A program made the position numbers and the translations under genes. This document shows, piece by piece, positions 37,049 through 46,073 of a DNA stretch of 64,000 nucleotides. The DNA is from Listeria monocytogenes ATCC 19117 (GTDB lineage Bacteria; Bacillota; Bacilli; Lactobacillales; Listeriaceae), in NCBI RefSeq assembly GCF_000307025.1, contig NC_018584.1, positions 868,001 to 932,000 on the forward strand. Direction: 5' to 3'. The notes beneath the pieces are model-generated. The model worked only from the letters and a program-made list of their open reading frames with translations, made no database searches and had not been told where the DNA came from. How positions within the stretch are numbered: position 1 is the first letter of the stretch; each line of letters begins with the position of its first letter.

Positions 37049-37603
37049 ATGACGAAAAAGCTAATCAAAGAAGTCGCATTAACTCTTTTTGCAGAAAAAG
37101 GCTATGATGGAACAGTGCTTTCGGAAATCGCGAAAGCTGTTGGAATTAAAACACCATCGTTATATGCCCATTTTGCATCAAAAGAAGCCCTATTTTTAGA
37201 AGTTTATCAAGATAGTATTCAGATGGAATTAACAGAACTAGGGAAAGTAGCAGAGCGAGATGATTTGGTTGGGGAAAAGAAGCTACAATCTATTTTCTTT
37301 GTAGCGACAGATTTTTCTAGCAATCCTGATGAAAAGAAATTTTTCCAGCGTGCCGTCTTTTATCCACCTAAGTCGCTTTTTCAAGAATTAAAGGAAGAAA
37401 CAAAGACATATGAACAACTGACGAATCGGATATTACGCGAAACGTTAGAAAAAATAGTATCCGAAGAAGCACTTGTAAGATGGATGCACGTTTTTTATGC
37501 ACTTCTTGATGGACTGAGTGTGGAACACGGCATTTATGATGAAACGGAATTTGAGTTGCGAAGAAAATCTGCTTGGGCAGTTCTCGCAAGTTTACTCAAA
37601 TGA
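37049..37603 (+). CDS. TetR-family repressor of the SMR pump pair
   Basis: A 184-residue protein with an N-terminal HTH (LFAEKGYDGTVLSEIAKAVGIKTPSLYAHFASKEALFLEVYQ) typical of TetR regulators and a helical ligand-binding domain. AGGAGGG lies 7 bases upstream of the ATG. It is first gene of an operon with two small multidrug resistance subunits 16 bases downstream, so repression of that pump with release by its substrate is likely. Confidence 0.9.
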   Translation: MTKKLIKEVALTLFAEKGYDGTVLSEIAKAVGIKTPSLYAHFASKEALFLEVYQDSIQMELTELGKVAERDDLVGEKKLQSIFFVATDFSSNPDEKKFFQRAVFYPPKSLFQELKEETKTYEQLTNRILRETLEKIVSEEALVRWMHVFYALLDGLSVEHGIYDETEFELRRKSAWAVLASLLK

Positions 37604-37619
37604 ATTGGAGGTAAGGAAA

Positions 37620-37961
37620 TTGGCTTGGTTTTATTTAATTATGGCAGGATTATCAGAAATTGTTTGGGCTTTTGGACTAAAAGAATCGCATGGTTTCACG
37701 ATGTTAGGGTGGAGCCTTTTGACGATAGCATTTTTGATAGTTAGTTTTGGTTTGTTTTCGATTTCCATGAAGTCCATTCCAATTGGGACGGCGTATGCGG
37801 TTTTTACTGGAATTGGGGCTGCTGGGACAGCGATTATTGGGATGATTTTCCTTTCAGAAGGTGTTTCTTTTTGGAAGATCGTTTCGCTTATCGTATTATT
37901 AACAGGGATTATTGGTTTGAAATTAGTGGACGGCAATGAGTCTGAAAAGGAGGCTAAATAA
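37620..37961 (+). CDS. SMR-family transporter subunit A (Gdx/YkkC-like)
   Basis: A 113-residue, four-helix small multidrug resistance protein. The first helix has the essential glutamate in AGLSEIVWAFGLKESHGF, a pattern close to SugE/Gdx guanidinium exporters, then KSIPIGTAYAVFTGIGA, the family's third-helix signature. The frame is open well upstream, but TTG 37620 is chosen because TTGGAGG ends about 9 bases before it and it gives the standard N-terminus. It lies 2 bases from the second SMR gene; the pair probably forms a heterodimer. Confidence 0.88.
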   Translation: MAWFYLIMAGLSEIVWAFGLKESHGFTMLGWSLLTIAFLIVSFGLFSISMKSIPIGTAYAVFTGIGAAGTAIIGMIFLSEGVSFWKIVSLIVLLTGIIGLKLVDGNESEKEAK

Positions 37962-37963
37962 CG

Positions 37964-38284
37964 ATGGATTGGATATTTTTACTCGTAGCAGGTTTATGCG
38001 AAATGGTCTTCGTTGTCATGCTAAAATTATCAGATGGCTTTAAAAAGGTTGGATATGCGATACTGACGATTATTTTTATGTCTGCAAGTTTCTTTTTACT
38101 ATCCCTCGCGCTTAAGACGATTCCAATCGGTACAGGTTATGCGATTTGGACCGGAATTGGTGCCGTTGGTAGTGTGACACTTGGAATGATTGTTTTTAAA
38201 GAACGTAAAAGTGTCGGCAAATTGCTCTTTATTACGATGATTATTGCCGGCGTGGTCGGTTTGAAATTAACATCTGGTGTTTAA
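37964..38284 (+). CDS. SMR-family transporter subunit B (YkkD-like)
   Basis: A 106-residue four-helix SMR protein with the membrane glutamate in AGLCEMVFVVMLKLSDGF and the signature KTIPIGTGYAIWTGIGAVG. Its first helix differs from subunit A (FVVMLKLS in place of WAFGLKES), as in paired SMR systems such as YkkCD and EbrAB where the two chains take opposite orientations. AAGGAGG lies about 8 bases before the ATG. It ends at a long terminator hairpin. Confidence 0.9.
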   Translation: MDWIFLLVAGLCEMVFVVMLKLSDGFKKVGYAILTIIFMSASFFLLSLALKTIPIGTGYAIWTGIGAVGSVTLGMIVFKERKSVGKLLFITMIIAGVVGLKLTSGV

Positions 38285-38289
38285 TATTT

Positions 38290-38366
38290 TAGGTTGAAAA
38301 AGTCCTTTTTGGAATAAGCGTGCACGGTTCTTATTTAAAAAAGAAGATTTTTTCAACCTATTTTTT
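38290..38366 (+). terminator. Long terminator hairpin after the SMR operon
   Basis: TAGGTTGAAAAA / TTTTTTCAACCTA outer arms with inner AATAAG/CTTATT arms, then six T. Confidence 0.8.
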
Positions 38367-38375
38367 AGTTATACC

Positions 38376-38403
38376 TTTTCATCCTGTCAAAACATGGTAA
38401 AAT
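38376..38403 (+). promoter_or_regulatory. Candidate promoter of ddl
   Basis: TTTTCA, 16 bases, then TAAAAT with an extended TGG. It ends about 20 bases before the AGGGG ribosome site region of ddl. Confidence 0.5.
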
Positions 38404-38433
38404 AGATAAAGCGAATAATGACGGAGGGGTATT

Positions 38434-39546
38434 ATGAAAACCAAATTAATTTTGTTATACGGTGGGAAATCTGCTGAACACGAAGTTTCCTTACAAACAG
38501 CATTTTCAGTTATCAATGCTTTGGATTTAGAAAAATTCGAAGCTGCGCCAATATATATTACGAATGAAGGTGAGTGGATTCAAGGACCACTTCTTTCTGG
38601 GAAGTTAGATTTTGTTGAACAATTACGTTTTTCGGCTACAGATACAATAAAACTTGCAACAACTGAATCAGAAAAATCAGAAGGGGAAGCGATTAGCCCG
38701 GCCGTTTTAGAAGCAGACGGACAAGAGACAGTCGTATTCCCGCTTTTACATGGTCCAAACGGAGAAGATGGCACTGTTCAAGGATTGTTCGAAGTATTAA
38801 ACATTCCATATGTTGGTAACGGGGTCTTGGCATCTTCTGCTGCAATGGACAAAATCGTGATGAAGAAAATCTTTGCAGATGCTGGAATCCCGCAAGTTCC
38901 AGCAGTTGCTGTTCGATTAATTGATTGGAAGAACTATCAAGCGGAAATGGTTGCGGAGATGGAAGAAGTACTTACCTATCCAGTTTTCGTAAAACCAGCA
39001 AACCTTGGTTCGAGTGTTGGTATTAGTAAGGCAACGAACAAAAAAGAATTAGCGGACGCAATGACAGAAGCATTTTTATATGACCGTCGTGTGGTTGTTG
39101 AACAAGGTGTTGTTGCGCGCGAAATCGAAATGGGCGTACTTGGAAATGATACGCCAGTTTGCTCTGTTCCGGGTGAAATTTTGCCAGAAGGTGCAGTTGC
39201 TACGTTTTACGATTACAAAGCAAAATACCAGGATAATAATACTGCGTTAATTATTCCGACTGAAGTAGATCCGGAAATCTTGGAACAAATGAAAGAATAT
39301 GCGGTTCAAGCATTCCTAGGGCTTGATGCAAGCGGACTAGTGCGAGCGGACTTTTTCTTAACGGAAGATAATCAGTTATTCTTAAATGAAGTGAATACAA
39401 TGCCTGGTTTCACACCGTACAGCATGTATCCTCTTCTTTGGCAGGAAACGGGCTTACCTTACGGAGCGTTAATTGAACGATTAGTCGATTTAGCGAAAGA
39501 ACGCCACGCAGCCAAAAATGCACTTAAATATAAATTAGAAGACTAA
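38434..39546 (+). CDS. ddl: D-alanine:D-alanine ligase
   Basis: A 370-residue ATP-grasp enzyme that makes the D-Ala-D-Ala dipeptide for peptidoglycan. Motifs: [17 protein letters not shown] at the N-terminus, [30 protein letters not shown], and [15 protein letters not shown] for metal binding. The omega-loop YDYKAKY keeps the Lys-Tyr pair of D-Ala:D-Ala enzymes, not the variant of D-Ala:D-Lac (vancomycin-type) ligases. GGAGGGG lies 6 bases before the ATG. murF follows, after a hairpin. Confidence 0.95.
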   Translation: MKTKLILLYGGKSAEHEVSLQTAFSVINALDLEKFEAAPIYITNEGEWIQGPLLSGKLDFVEQLRFSATDTIKLATTESEKSEGEAISPAVLEADGQETVVFPLLHGPNGEDGTVQGLFEVLNIPYVGNGVLASSAAMDKIVMKKIFADAGIPQVPAVAVRLIDWKNYQAEMVAEMEEVLTYPVFVKPANLGSSVGISKATNKKELADAMTEAFLYDRRVVVEQGVVAREIEMGVLGNDTPVCSVPGEILPEGAVATFYDYKAKYQDNNTALIIPTEVDPEILEQMKEYAVQAFLGLDASGLVRADFFLTEDNQLFLNEVNTMPGFTPYSMYPLLWQETGLPYGALIERLVDLAKERHAAKNALKYKLED

Positions 39547-39556
39547 AATAAACAAG

Positions 39557-39589
39557 AAAGCAGTTTTCATATGCGGAAGCTGCTTTTTT
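39557..39589 (+). terminator. Hairpin with T run between ddl and murF
   Basis: AAAGCAG / CTGCTTT stem and six T, 10 bases after the ddl stop. It may terminate or attenuate read-through. The upstream ATG (39571) of the murF frame lies in its loop, which argues against that start. Confidence 0.6.
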
Positions 39590-39609
39590 ATGGAAGAGAG
39601 CGATTTAAT

Positions 39610-40983
39610 TTGAAAAAAACAGTAGGCGAAGTAGTAGCAATGTTAGATAGTTCCATCCATGTAGATGCATTTCGCGATGTCGTCATTACTGGCGTTTGTT
39701 TTGATACAAGGCAAATAAAGTCAGGGGATTTATTTGTTCCATTTGTTGGGAATGTACGCGATGGACATGAATTTGTGAGTCAAGCGCGAGAAATGGGTGC
39801 AGTGGCTACTTTCTGGCAAAAAGATGTACCCAATCCACCGAAGGATTTCCCGGTTATTTTAGTAGAAGATACTTTGCTCGCACTTCAAGAATTAGCGGCG
39901 AAATATATCCAACAAGTAAAGCCAAAAGTTATTGCGATTACCGGAAGCAATGGTAAAACGACGACAAAAGATATTATGGCTGCGATTGTAGAAACGACGT
40001 ATAAAGTTCATTATACTGGCGGGAATTTTAATAATCATATCGGCTTACCGTACACCATTTTAACGATGCCAGAAGATACCGAAGTTGCTGTACTTGAAAT
40101 GGGCATGAATCATCGTCATGAAATCGAAGTGCTTTCCAAAATTGCCAAACCCGATATCGCGATTATTACGAATATCGGCGAGGCGCATATTGAATATCTT
40201 GGTTCGCGTGAAGAAATTGCCAAAGCAAAACTGGAAATTACTGCCGGGCTTAATCCAAGCGGGATTTTAATTTATCCGCACGAAGAAACTTTGCTGCTAG
40301 GAAATATTAATGGCGATTTCAGACAGCTCACTTTTGGTAAGTCGGAAGCTGCGGAAATTTATCCGTTAGAAATTCGTGCGGAAGCGGAAGGCACTTCTTT
40401 TATAACTAATTGGGAGCCGGAGCTAGAAATTTTTGTCCCTATTATTGGTGAACATAATGTTTTCAATACAATGGCGGCGATGCTTGCGGCAAGAGAAATT
40501 GGAATTGAAGGTGAAAAAATTCAATCTGCGCTGAAAAATATGGAACGTTCTAAAAGTCGTTTAGAATGGATTACAACGAAAAGTGGCGCGCGTATTTTGA
40601 ATGACGCTTATAACTCTAGTCCAACAGCATTAAAAACGGTTTTAAAAACATTTATGCATATGGATTCGAGCGGCAAACCTAAATATTTGGTCCTTGCTGA
40701 TATGTTGGAACTTGGAGATTTGTCGACAAAGTTACATCAAGAATCAGCCGAAGTATTAGAAAAGGGTATGATTGAGAAGATTTTCTTGTATGGTGAGGCG
40801 ATGAAAGCTTTTGGTGACATAGCGGAAGCCAAAATTGGTCAGGGAAAAGTTCATCATTTTAACACGAAAGAATCGCTTGAGACGGCGCTTCTTTCAGAAA
40901 TGAATGGAAATGAATGGATACTGGTCAAAGGTTCTTACGGAATGGGCTTGAAAGATGTGGTAGAAAATCTTATTATTAAGTAA
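39610..40983 (+). CDS. murF: UDP-MurNAc-tripeptide:D-Ala-D-Ala ligase
   Basis: A 457-residue Mur ligase that adds the D-Ala-D-Ala made by Ddl to the UDP-MurNAc-peptide precursor. It has the three-domain layout: an N-terminal UDP-binding domain (GVCFDTRQIKSGDLFVPF), a central ATPase with P-loop ITGSNGKTTTKD and NFNNHIGLP, and a C-terminal domain with NDAYNSSPTALK. TTG 39610 is chosen because GGAAGAGAG lies 9 bases before it and it yields the usual (M)KKTVGEVV start; the ATG at 39571 sits in a terminator hairpin. It directly follows ddl. Confidence 0.93.
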   Translation: MKKTVGEVVAMLDSSIHVDAFRDVVITGVCFDTRQIKSGDLFVPFVGNVRDGHEFVSQAREMGAVATFWQKDVPNPPKDFPVILVEDTLLALQELAAKYIQQVKPKVIAITGSNGKTTTKDIMAAIVETTYKVHYTGGNFNNHIGLPYTILTMPEDTEVAVLEMGMNHRHEIEVLSKIAKPDIAIITNIGEAHIEYLGSREEIAKAKLEITAGLNPSGILIYPHEETLLLGNINGDFRQLTFGKSEAAEIYPLEIRAEAEGTSFITNWEPELEIFVPIIGEHNVFNTMAAMLAAREIGIEGEKIQSALKNMERSKSRLEWITTKSGARILNDAYNSSPTALKTVLKTFMHMDSSGKPKYLVLADMLELGDLSTKLHQESAEVLEKGMIEKIFLYGEAMKAFGDIAEAKIGQGKVHHFNTKESLETALLSEMNGNEWILVKGSYGMGLKDVVENLIIK

Positions 40984-41049
40984 CGACTAAAATTGGACAG
41001 AACATATTACCGCTTAATTGGTAATAATTTGGACAGGAGGAAAGGCATA

Positions 41050-41763
41050 ATGGTTGCTTGTTTGTGTATTCATGGTTTTACTGGTTCGCCGTCCGAGGTG
41101 AAGCCACTCGCTGACTATTTGCGAGAGCATACAGATTGGGATGTTTTAGCACCCACATTACCTGGCCATGATCACCTGCGCCACTTAAAAAATGTGACGT
41201 ATAAAGATTGGATTGTTTTTGTAGATAGTATTTTAAGCCAAATGCTAAAAGAAGACGATGAAGTATATATTATTGGTTTTTCCATGGGTGGACTGCTCGC
41301 TGGATGGCTCGCGAGACATTATCCGGAAGTAAAAAAACTAGTACTTCTGAGCACAGCCGTAAATGCAATGGAATGGCCGCAACTTGTCGAAAATTCCAAG
41401 CAAGTATTAACGGAAGCAAAAGAAGTAACGCTCAAAAACAGCCCGATGTTCAAACGTTATCAAAAGAAAGTAACGGAAACGCCTTGGACTTCCACGCTAC
41501 AATTCAAAAAAATGGTAGCTTTAGCAAAGCCGGTTTTTGAGCATATTGAAATTCCAACTTTTATTGCACAAGGCAGTGCCGACCAAGTAGTTCCTGCTGA
41601 AAAAAGTGTTAATTTCTTAATGGAAAGTATTCCTGGTCCAAAAGAATTATTTATATTAGAAGGTTCGAAACACGTGATTTGTCAGGACGAACAAGCGGAC
41701 AAATTATTTGCAGCTGTTTTAACATTTTTGCAAAAAGATGTCGCTGTTTTAAATGCTCAATAA
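41050..41763 (+). CDS. Carboxylesterase of the alpha/beta-hydrolase fold (Est30-like)
   Basis: A 237-residue hydrolase with oxyanion-side HGFTGSPSEV at the N-terminus, nucleophile elbow GFSMGG, acid Asp in AQGSADQVVP and catalytic His in GSKHVICQDEQ. Size and motifs match the monoglyceride lipase/Est30 carboxylesterases of Gram-positives. ATG 41050 is preferred over 40993 since AGGAGGAAAGG lies just upstream. It is 66 bases after murF and may be co-transcribed with it. Confidence 0.88.
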   Translation: MVACLCIHGFTGSPSEVKPLADYLREHTDWDVLAPTLPGHDHLRHLKNVTYKDWIVFVDSILSQMLKEDDEVYIIGFSMGGLLAGWLARHYPEVKKLVLLSTAVNAMEWPQLVENSKQVLTEAKEVTLKNSPMFKRYQKKVTETPWTSTLQFKKMVALAKPVFEHIEIPTFIAQGSADQVVPAEKSVNFLMESIPGPKELFILEGSKHVICQDEQADKLFAAVLTFLQKDVAVLNAQ

Positions 41764-41765
41764 AG

Positions 41766-41806
41766 AAAACCGATTCAGCTTTCACTCGCTGAATCGGCTT
41801 TTTTGT
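41766..41806. terminator. Bidirectional terminator between the esterase and LacI genes
   Basis: AAAACCGATTCAGC / GCTGAATCGG-TTTT-type stem with T run; the LacI stop codon lies in it. Confidence 0.8.
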
Positions 41807-42800
41807 TTTCACCAACAGAATCTCGGGCTATTAAATTAGTAGCAAGCGCCAGATGAACAAACCCTTCATCTGGTTTTCTTATGCGATTATACATGAGTTC
41901 GACAGCCTTCTCACCCATATAGCTTAGGTTGGTACACATTGTAGTTAGCTGTGGATTGCTTAGTACAGTAAACTCGGTATTATCAAAGCAAATAATCGAT
42001 AAGTCATTAGGGATATTATAGCCTTTTGATTGCAAGTAAGTATTGAGAATAAACCCAAGTCCTGAGTTGACACAAAACCAAGCAGTAGGGAGTTCGTCCA
42101 GTTCATCTAAAGTTCTATATAATGTCGTTTGTTCTTCTTTGATACGAGTGATGGCGTATTTTTCGTTAAAAGGAATGTGATAGTAGTGCAAAGCTTTTTT
42201 GTATCCTTCTAGCCGCTCTTCATAACTTGGAGAGAAAGTAACATCACCGAGAAAACCGATTTTCTGATGCTTATTTTGAATTAAAAATTCTACAGCCATA
42301 AAAGCGCCATCTTTATTTTGACTGATAACCGCGTCGGCTTTTAGATGCGGATCATGATGATCTATAAGCACAACGGGCATGCCGAGATCGATAACTTTTT
42401 TACTATAATCCGTGTTTATATGCGAAAGTAAGAAAATCCCAGTCCAGTTCTCGCTTGTGAGCTGCTCTGGTAATTGATTAGTAGACGCTTCCTCATCCGT
42501 AACTGGAAAAATAATAAGTTCGGCTTGGTGAGCGATAATGCTTTGTTTCATATTATCGATAATTTCGCCAAAAAAACTGCGCTGCGAAAGGGCGAAAGAA
42601 GTTGCTAAAAGCGCAAATTTTTCTTTCACAACCTCACGCGCGATTTCTCTTTTATATTTATAGCCTAGCTCATCTGCCATCTTAAAAACGGCTAGTTTAG
42701 TTTGTTCGCTAACCCCATTTTTATTGCCTAAAGCTTGCGAGACTGAATTCTTGGTTATATTTAGCCTGTCAGCAATATCCTGCATCGTAACTTTCTTCAT
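41775..42800 (-). CDS. LacI-family regulator of the mannoside locus
   Basis: A 341-residue repressor. The HTH (TMQDIADRLNITKNSVSQALGNKNGVSEQT) is at residues 4-35, then a hinge and a periplasmic-binding-like sugar domain (FLLSHINTDYSKKVIDLGMPVVLIDHHD; the SIICFDNTEF segment near the end). It is divergent from the ABC/GH130 operon whose promoter region holds candidate operators, so it is the likely local regulator. GAGGGGAA lies just before the ATG. Confidence 0.9.
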   Translation of the reverse strand: MKKVTMQDIADRLNITKNSVSQALGNKNGVSEQTKLAVFKMADELGYKYKREIAREVVKEKFALLATSFALSQRSFFGEIIDNMKQSIIAHQAELIIFPVTDEEASTNQLPEQLTSENWTGIFLLSHINTDYSKKVIDLGMPVVLIDHHDPHLKADAVISQNKDGAFMAVEFLIQNKHQKIGFLGDVTFSPSYEERLEGYKKALHYYHIPFNEKYAITRIKEEQTTLYRTLDELDELPTAWFCVNSGLGFILNTYLQSKGYNIPNDLSIICFDNTEFTVLSNPQLTTMCTNLSYMGEKAVELMYNRIRKPDEGFVHLALATNLIARDSVGENKKADSASES

Positions 42801-42958
42801 GGTTCCCCTCCGTTTTCCTCTATTTATTCTATTATAGAAGTAAATTCACAAAATAGCAAAAATTTTATAATTAAAAAGTAATGTAGAAAGTAATTCTATT
42901 CATTTTTGTTTTATGGGTAAATTAACCTCAATTTTATTAGGTTTTATAAAAGTAATTA

Positions 42959-43014
42959 TTGACATTACAAAAATGTAATGTGATAATGTAATCGTAATCA
43001 AGCGCTTACAATTA
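42959..43014 (+). promoter_or_regulatory. Promoter and operators of the mannoside operon
   Basis: TTGACA-17-GATAAT (42959-42987). An inverted repeat CATTAC-6-GTAATG (42963-42980) sits in the spacer. A second palindromic element centred on AAGCGCTT (43000-43007, flanks GTAATC and ACAATTAC) lies just downstream. The second also resembles a cre box (11 of 14 positions). Confidence 0.65.
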
Positions 43015-43043
43015 CAAAAAGTGGAATTAGGAGGATTATTGAT

Positions 43044-44363
43044 ATGAAGATTAGAAAAATTGCTATTGCAGCTCTTAGTGTTGTGGTTGCTGGGTCATTA
43101 CTTACTGCTTGTGGTGGTGGAAACAGCAAAAGTGACGATAATGGTAAAACAAAAGTAACGTTTTGGGCAGCTCCAAATCCAACGCAAGTAAAATATTGGG
43201 ATGAAATGGCAAAAGCTTATGAAAAAGAAAATCCAGATGTAACGATTGAAGTTTCCCAAATGAAAGAAAGCCCATCTTCGGAAGCAACTATCCAATCAGC
43301 TATTGCCTCTAAAACGGCACCAACCATGTCTGAAAATATCAATCGTAGTTTCGCTGCACAATTAGCTGACAGTAAAGCGATTGTCCCTTTGAACGATGTA
43401 AAAGGACTTGATGATGTTGTCAAAGAACGAAACATGAGCGAAACAATGGATTCTTGGAAATTCTCTGACGGAAACCAATATGTGCTACCAGTTTACTCCA
43501 ATCCAATTCTTTTTGCTTGGCGTTTAGATACACTGAAAGAACTTGGCTATGATGCACCGCCAAAAACATATAGTGAAGCGCTTGAAGTTGGTAAAAAATT
43601 AAAAGCGAAATATCCAGACAAAGTTCTTTGGGCAAAAGGTGATTTATCTGATCCAACTGCTTGGATGCGCTGGTTTGATTTCTTCCCACTTTATGATGCA
43701 GCTTCTAAAGGAAATGCATTTGTAGAAGATGGCAAATTAGTAGCAGACGATAAAGCTGGAACAGAGTTATTAACATTTATGTCCGAATTGCAAAAAAACA
43801 AATTACTTCTTGCAAGTAAAGCAACAGATCCATTTGAAACTGGAACAAGCATCATGGCAGATAATGGCCCGTGGACTTTCCCTAACTGGGATGAAAAATT
43901 CCCGGAACTTAAATATAACGAAAACTATGCAATCACAGCGCCACTAGTACCAGATAACATGGCGAATGAAGAAAATGTTGCTACATACGCTGATTCGAAA
44001 GGCGTTGTAATGTATGCACAAGCGACAGATAAAGAAAAAGAAGCAGCAATGGATTTCTTGAAATTTGTTTATAACGATGACAAAAATGACTTGAAATTCT
44101 TAGAAACAACTAACTTAATTCCTGCGCGTGATGATGCAACAGAAAACGAAACTTTCACAGCATTCTTTAAAGAAAATCCAGAACTCGAAGTTTATGCAGC
44201 TAATGTACCATATAGTATCCCTGCGATGGATGACGCAAAATATAATGATATTCAACAAATCATTGGTGAAGAAGCGTGGAATCCGATTGTACGCGGGGAG
44301 AAAAAACCTGCTAAAGCTTGGTCAGATATGAAGAAAGCGGAGGACGGGGTGCTTCAAGAATGA
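43044..44363 (+). CDS. Sugar ABC transporter substrate-binding lipoprotein
   Basis: A 439-residue family-1 solute-binding protein. A signal peptide with lipobox LLTAC (Cys at about residue 23) anchors it outside the membrane, and VTFWAAPNPTQVKYWDEMAKAYEKENPDV is the typical start of such proteins. GGAGG is 7-8 bases before the ATG. It delivers its ligand to the two permeases that follow. The genes downstream suggest a mannose-containing oligosaccharide. The operon encodes no ATPase, so a shared MsmK-type ATPase must serve. Confidence 0.92.
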   Translation: MKIRKIAIAALSVVVAGSLLTACGGGNSKSDDNGKTKVTFWAAPNPTQVKYWDEMAKAYEKENPDVTIEVSQMKESPSSEATIQSAIASKTAPTMSENINRSFAAQLADSKAIVPLNDVKGLDDVVKERNMSETMDSWKFSDGNQYVLPVYSNPILFAWRLDTLKELGYDAPPKTYSEALEVGKKLKAKYPDKVLWAKGDLSDPTAWMRWFDFFPLYDAASKGNAFVEDGKLVADDKAGTELLTFMSELQKNKLLLASKATDPFETGTSIMADNGPWTFPNWDEKFPELKYNENYAITAPLVPDNMANEENVATYADSKGVVMYAQATDKEKEAAMDFLKFVYNDDKNDLKFLETTNLIPARDDATENETFTAFFKENPELEVYAANVPYSIPAMDDAKYNDIQQIIGEEAWNPIVRGEKKPAKAWSDMKKAEDGVLQE

Positions 44364-45238
44364 AGCGGCGAAATAACAAATTGGGCTGGTCATTTACCAG
44401 CCCGTATCTCATATTCACTGCGATATTTTTCTTAGTACCGCTTGTTTGGTCGATTTGGTTATCTGTAACTGATTGGAACATGATGAGTCCGGAAATTAAT
44501 TTTGTTGGCTTTGATAATTTTATTAAAGCGTTTACTAGTCCAGCAGTTCAAGCAGCCTTTTTTGTTACTTATAAATTTTTGATTGTTTTTGTTCCTATGG
44601 CGTTAATTATTTCGATGATTGTCGCGGTATTAGTGAACGGCTTGCCGAAATTTAAAGGACTTTATCTGGTTGCGTTTTTCCTACCGTATTTGTCTTCAGG
44701 CGTTGTAACTTCGCTTATTGTGCAAGGGTTACTTTCATACAATAGTGCGCTGAATGTGTTTTTACGCGGGCATTTTGGTTGGGATATCGATTGGCTCGGG
44801 ACACCAATGTCGGCGCTCGTTATTATTTCACTGATGATAGCTTGGAAAATGTCTGGTTACTATGCGCTCATTTTAATTTCTGGACTTGCTAGCATTAATC
44901 ATGAAATTTATGAAGCTGCAGCAATGGATGGTTCTGGTAGATTTAGAACATTTTGGAAAGTCACTGTTCCGATGCTATATCCAGCTTTATTTACCGTAAT
45001 TGTTTTAGCGGTAGGCGTTAGTTTTGGGATTTTCACCGAAGTTTACCAATTGACTGGTGGTGGACCGAACTTTGCAACAAATACATGGCAAATGGAAATT
45101 TTTAACCAAGCATTCGTTAACTTGAATTCTGGTTATGCTTCAGCGATTTCTCTAATGGCTGCTACTGTAACATTTGCATCGATTGGTGTTATTAAGAAAA
45201 TGCTTGAGAAATGGGGTCAAAGAAATGGTTGGACATAA
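44360..45238 (+). CDS. Sugar ABC transporter permease (MalF-like)
   Basis: A 292-residue permease with six predicted helices and the EAA loop EIYEAAAMDGSGRFRTFWKVTVPML. Its ATG overlaps the binding-protein stop (ATGA), so the genes are translationally coupled; the frame's upstream start (44318) is not needed. AGGACGGGG lies about 10 bases upstream. Partner of the next permease. Confidence 0.9.
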   Translation: MKRRNNKLGWSFTSPYLIFTAIFFLVPLVWSIWLSVTDWNMMSPEINFVGFDNFIKAFTSPAVQAAFFVTYKFLIVFVPMALIISMIVAVLVNGLPKFKGLYLVAFFLPYLSSGVVTSLIVQGLLSYNSALNVFLRGHFGWDIDWLGTPMSALVIISLMIAWKMSGYYALILISGLASINHEIYEAAAMDGSGRFRTFWKVTVPMLYPALFTVIVLAVGVSFGIFTEVYQLTGGGPNFATNTWQMEIFNQAFVNLNSGYASAISLMAATVTFASIGVIKKMLEKWGQRNGWT

Positions 45239-46058
45239 TAGTAAAGCGGGTAAAATTGTTCGCTATATACTGACAACATTACTTATGCTAGTCATGATTT
45301 ATCCTTTTATTTATTTAGTATTAAACTCATTTGCTGCTTGGGATCAGGTAGATAAAAAGTTGATTCCTACAGAATTCACTACTCGTTCGTGGGATTGGTT
45401 ATTTGGTAATTCAGTTGTTGCGGCACCGGCGCCGTGGATTCATGCGTTTATTAATACAATTATTGTTTCCACCATTGCGACAGGCTTGATGTTGCTTTTC
45501 GGCCTAATGGTAGGCTACGCACTAGCAAAAGTGGATTTTAAGGGCAAGAAAATTGTTAATAATGCGATTTTATTTCAAATGTTTTTTCCGGCAATCATCT
45601 TGCTGATTCCGCAGTTTTTAATGATTACGGACTTTGGTTTATTGGATACCTATGCGGGAATGATTATCCCGACTATGCTTAGCTTATGGGCTGTATTTAT
45701 GTATACCAACTTTTTCAAAGCGATTCCAGATACATTAATTGAAGCTGCCAAACTGGACGGGGCGAGTGATTTGAAGATTTTGTTTCGGGTTGTGCTGCCA
45801 ATGTCTAAATCAATTACGACCGTTATTTTCTTATTCCTTTTCACAGACAGATGGACGAATTTACTTTGGGATATGCTTGTAACGAAGAGTGATGGAACAG
45901 TCACATTGAATGTGCTAATCTCGCAAATGTTTGGACCATATGCAACCTATCCTGGGCCAATGTATGCGGCATCTGTGTTACTAACACTTCCACTTATTAT
46001 CTTGTTTTTATTCTTCTCGAAGAAATTCCAAGAAGGAATGCAATTTACTTTGAAATAA
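45225..46058 (+). CDS. Sugar ABC transporter permease (MalG-like)
   Basis: A 277-residue permease with six helices and EAA loop LIEAAKLDGASDLKILFRVVLPMS. ATG 45225 overlaps the previous gene by 14 bases and gives the standard cytoplasmic N-terminus; the longer frame from 45174 reads through the preceding gene and is not supported. A GGGGT-type weak ribosome site is consistent with coupling. Confidence 0.9.
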   Translation: MVGHNSKAGKIVRYILTTLLMLVMIYPFIYLVLNSFAAWDQVDKKLIPTEFTTRSWDWLFGNSVVAAPAPWIHAFINTIIVSTIATGLMLLFGLMVGYALAKVDFKGKKIVNNAILFQMFFPAIILLIPQFLMITDFGLLDTYAGMIIPTMLSLWAVFMYTNFFKAIPDTLIEAAKLDGASDLKILFRVVLPMSKSITTVIFLFLFTDRWTNLLWDMLVTKSDGTVTLNVLISQMFGPYATYPGPMYAASVLLTLPLIILFLFFSKKFQEGMQFTLK

Positions 46059-46073
46059 AAGGAGCGACTGAAC

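Noticed and set aside
39571-39609. ATG 39571 as start of murF
   Set aside because: It lies in the loop of a terminator hairpin; TTG 39610 has a proper ribosome site and the family N-terminus.
44318-45224. Upstream starts for the two permease genes (44318 and 45174)
   Set aside because: Both read through the preceding gene; ATG 44360 and ATG 45225 overlap the upstream stops as expected for coupled genes.
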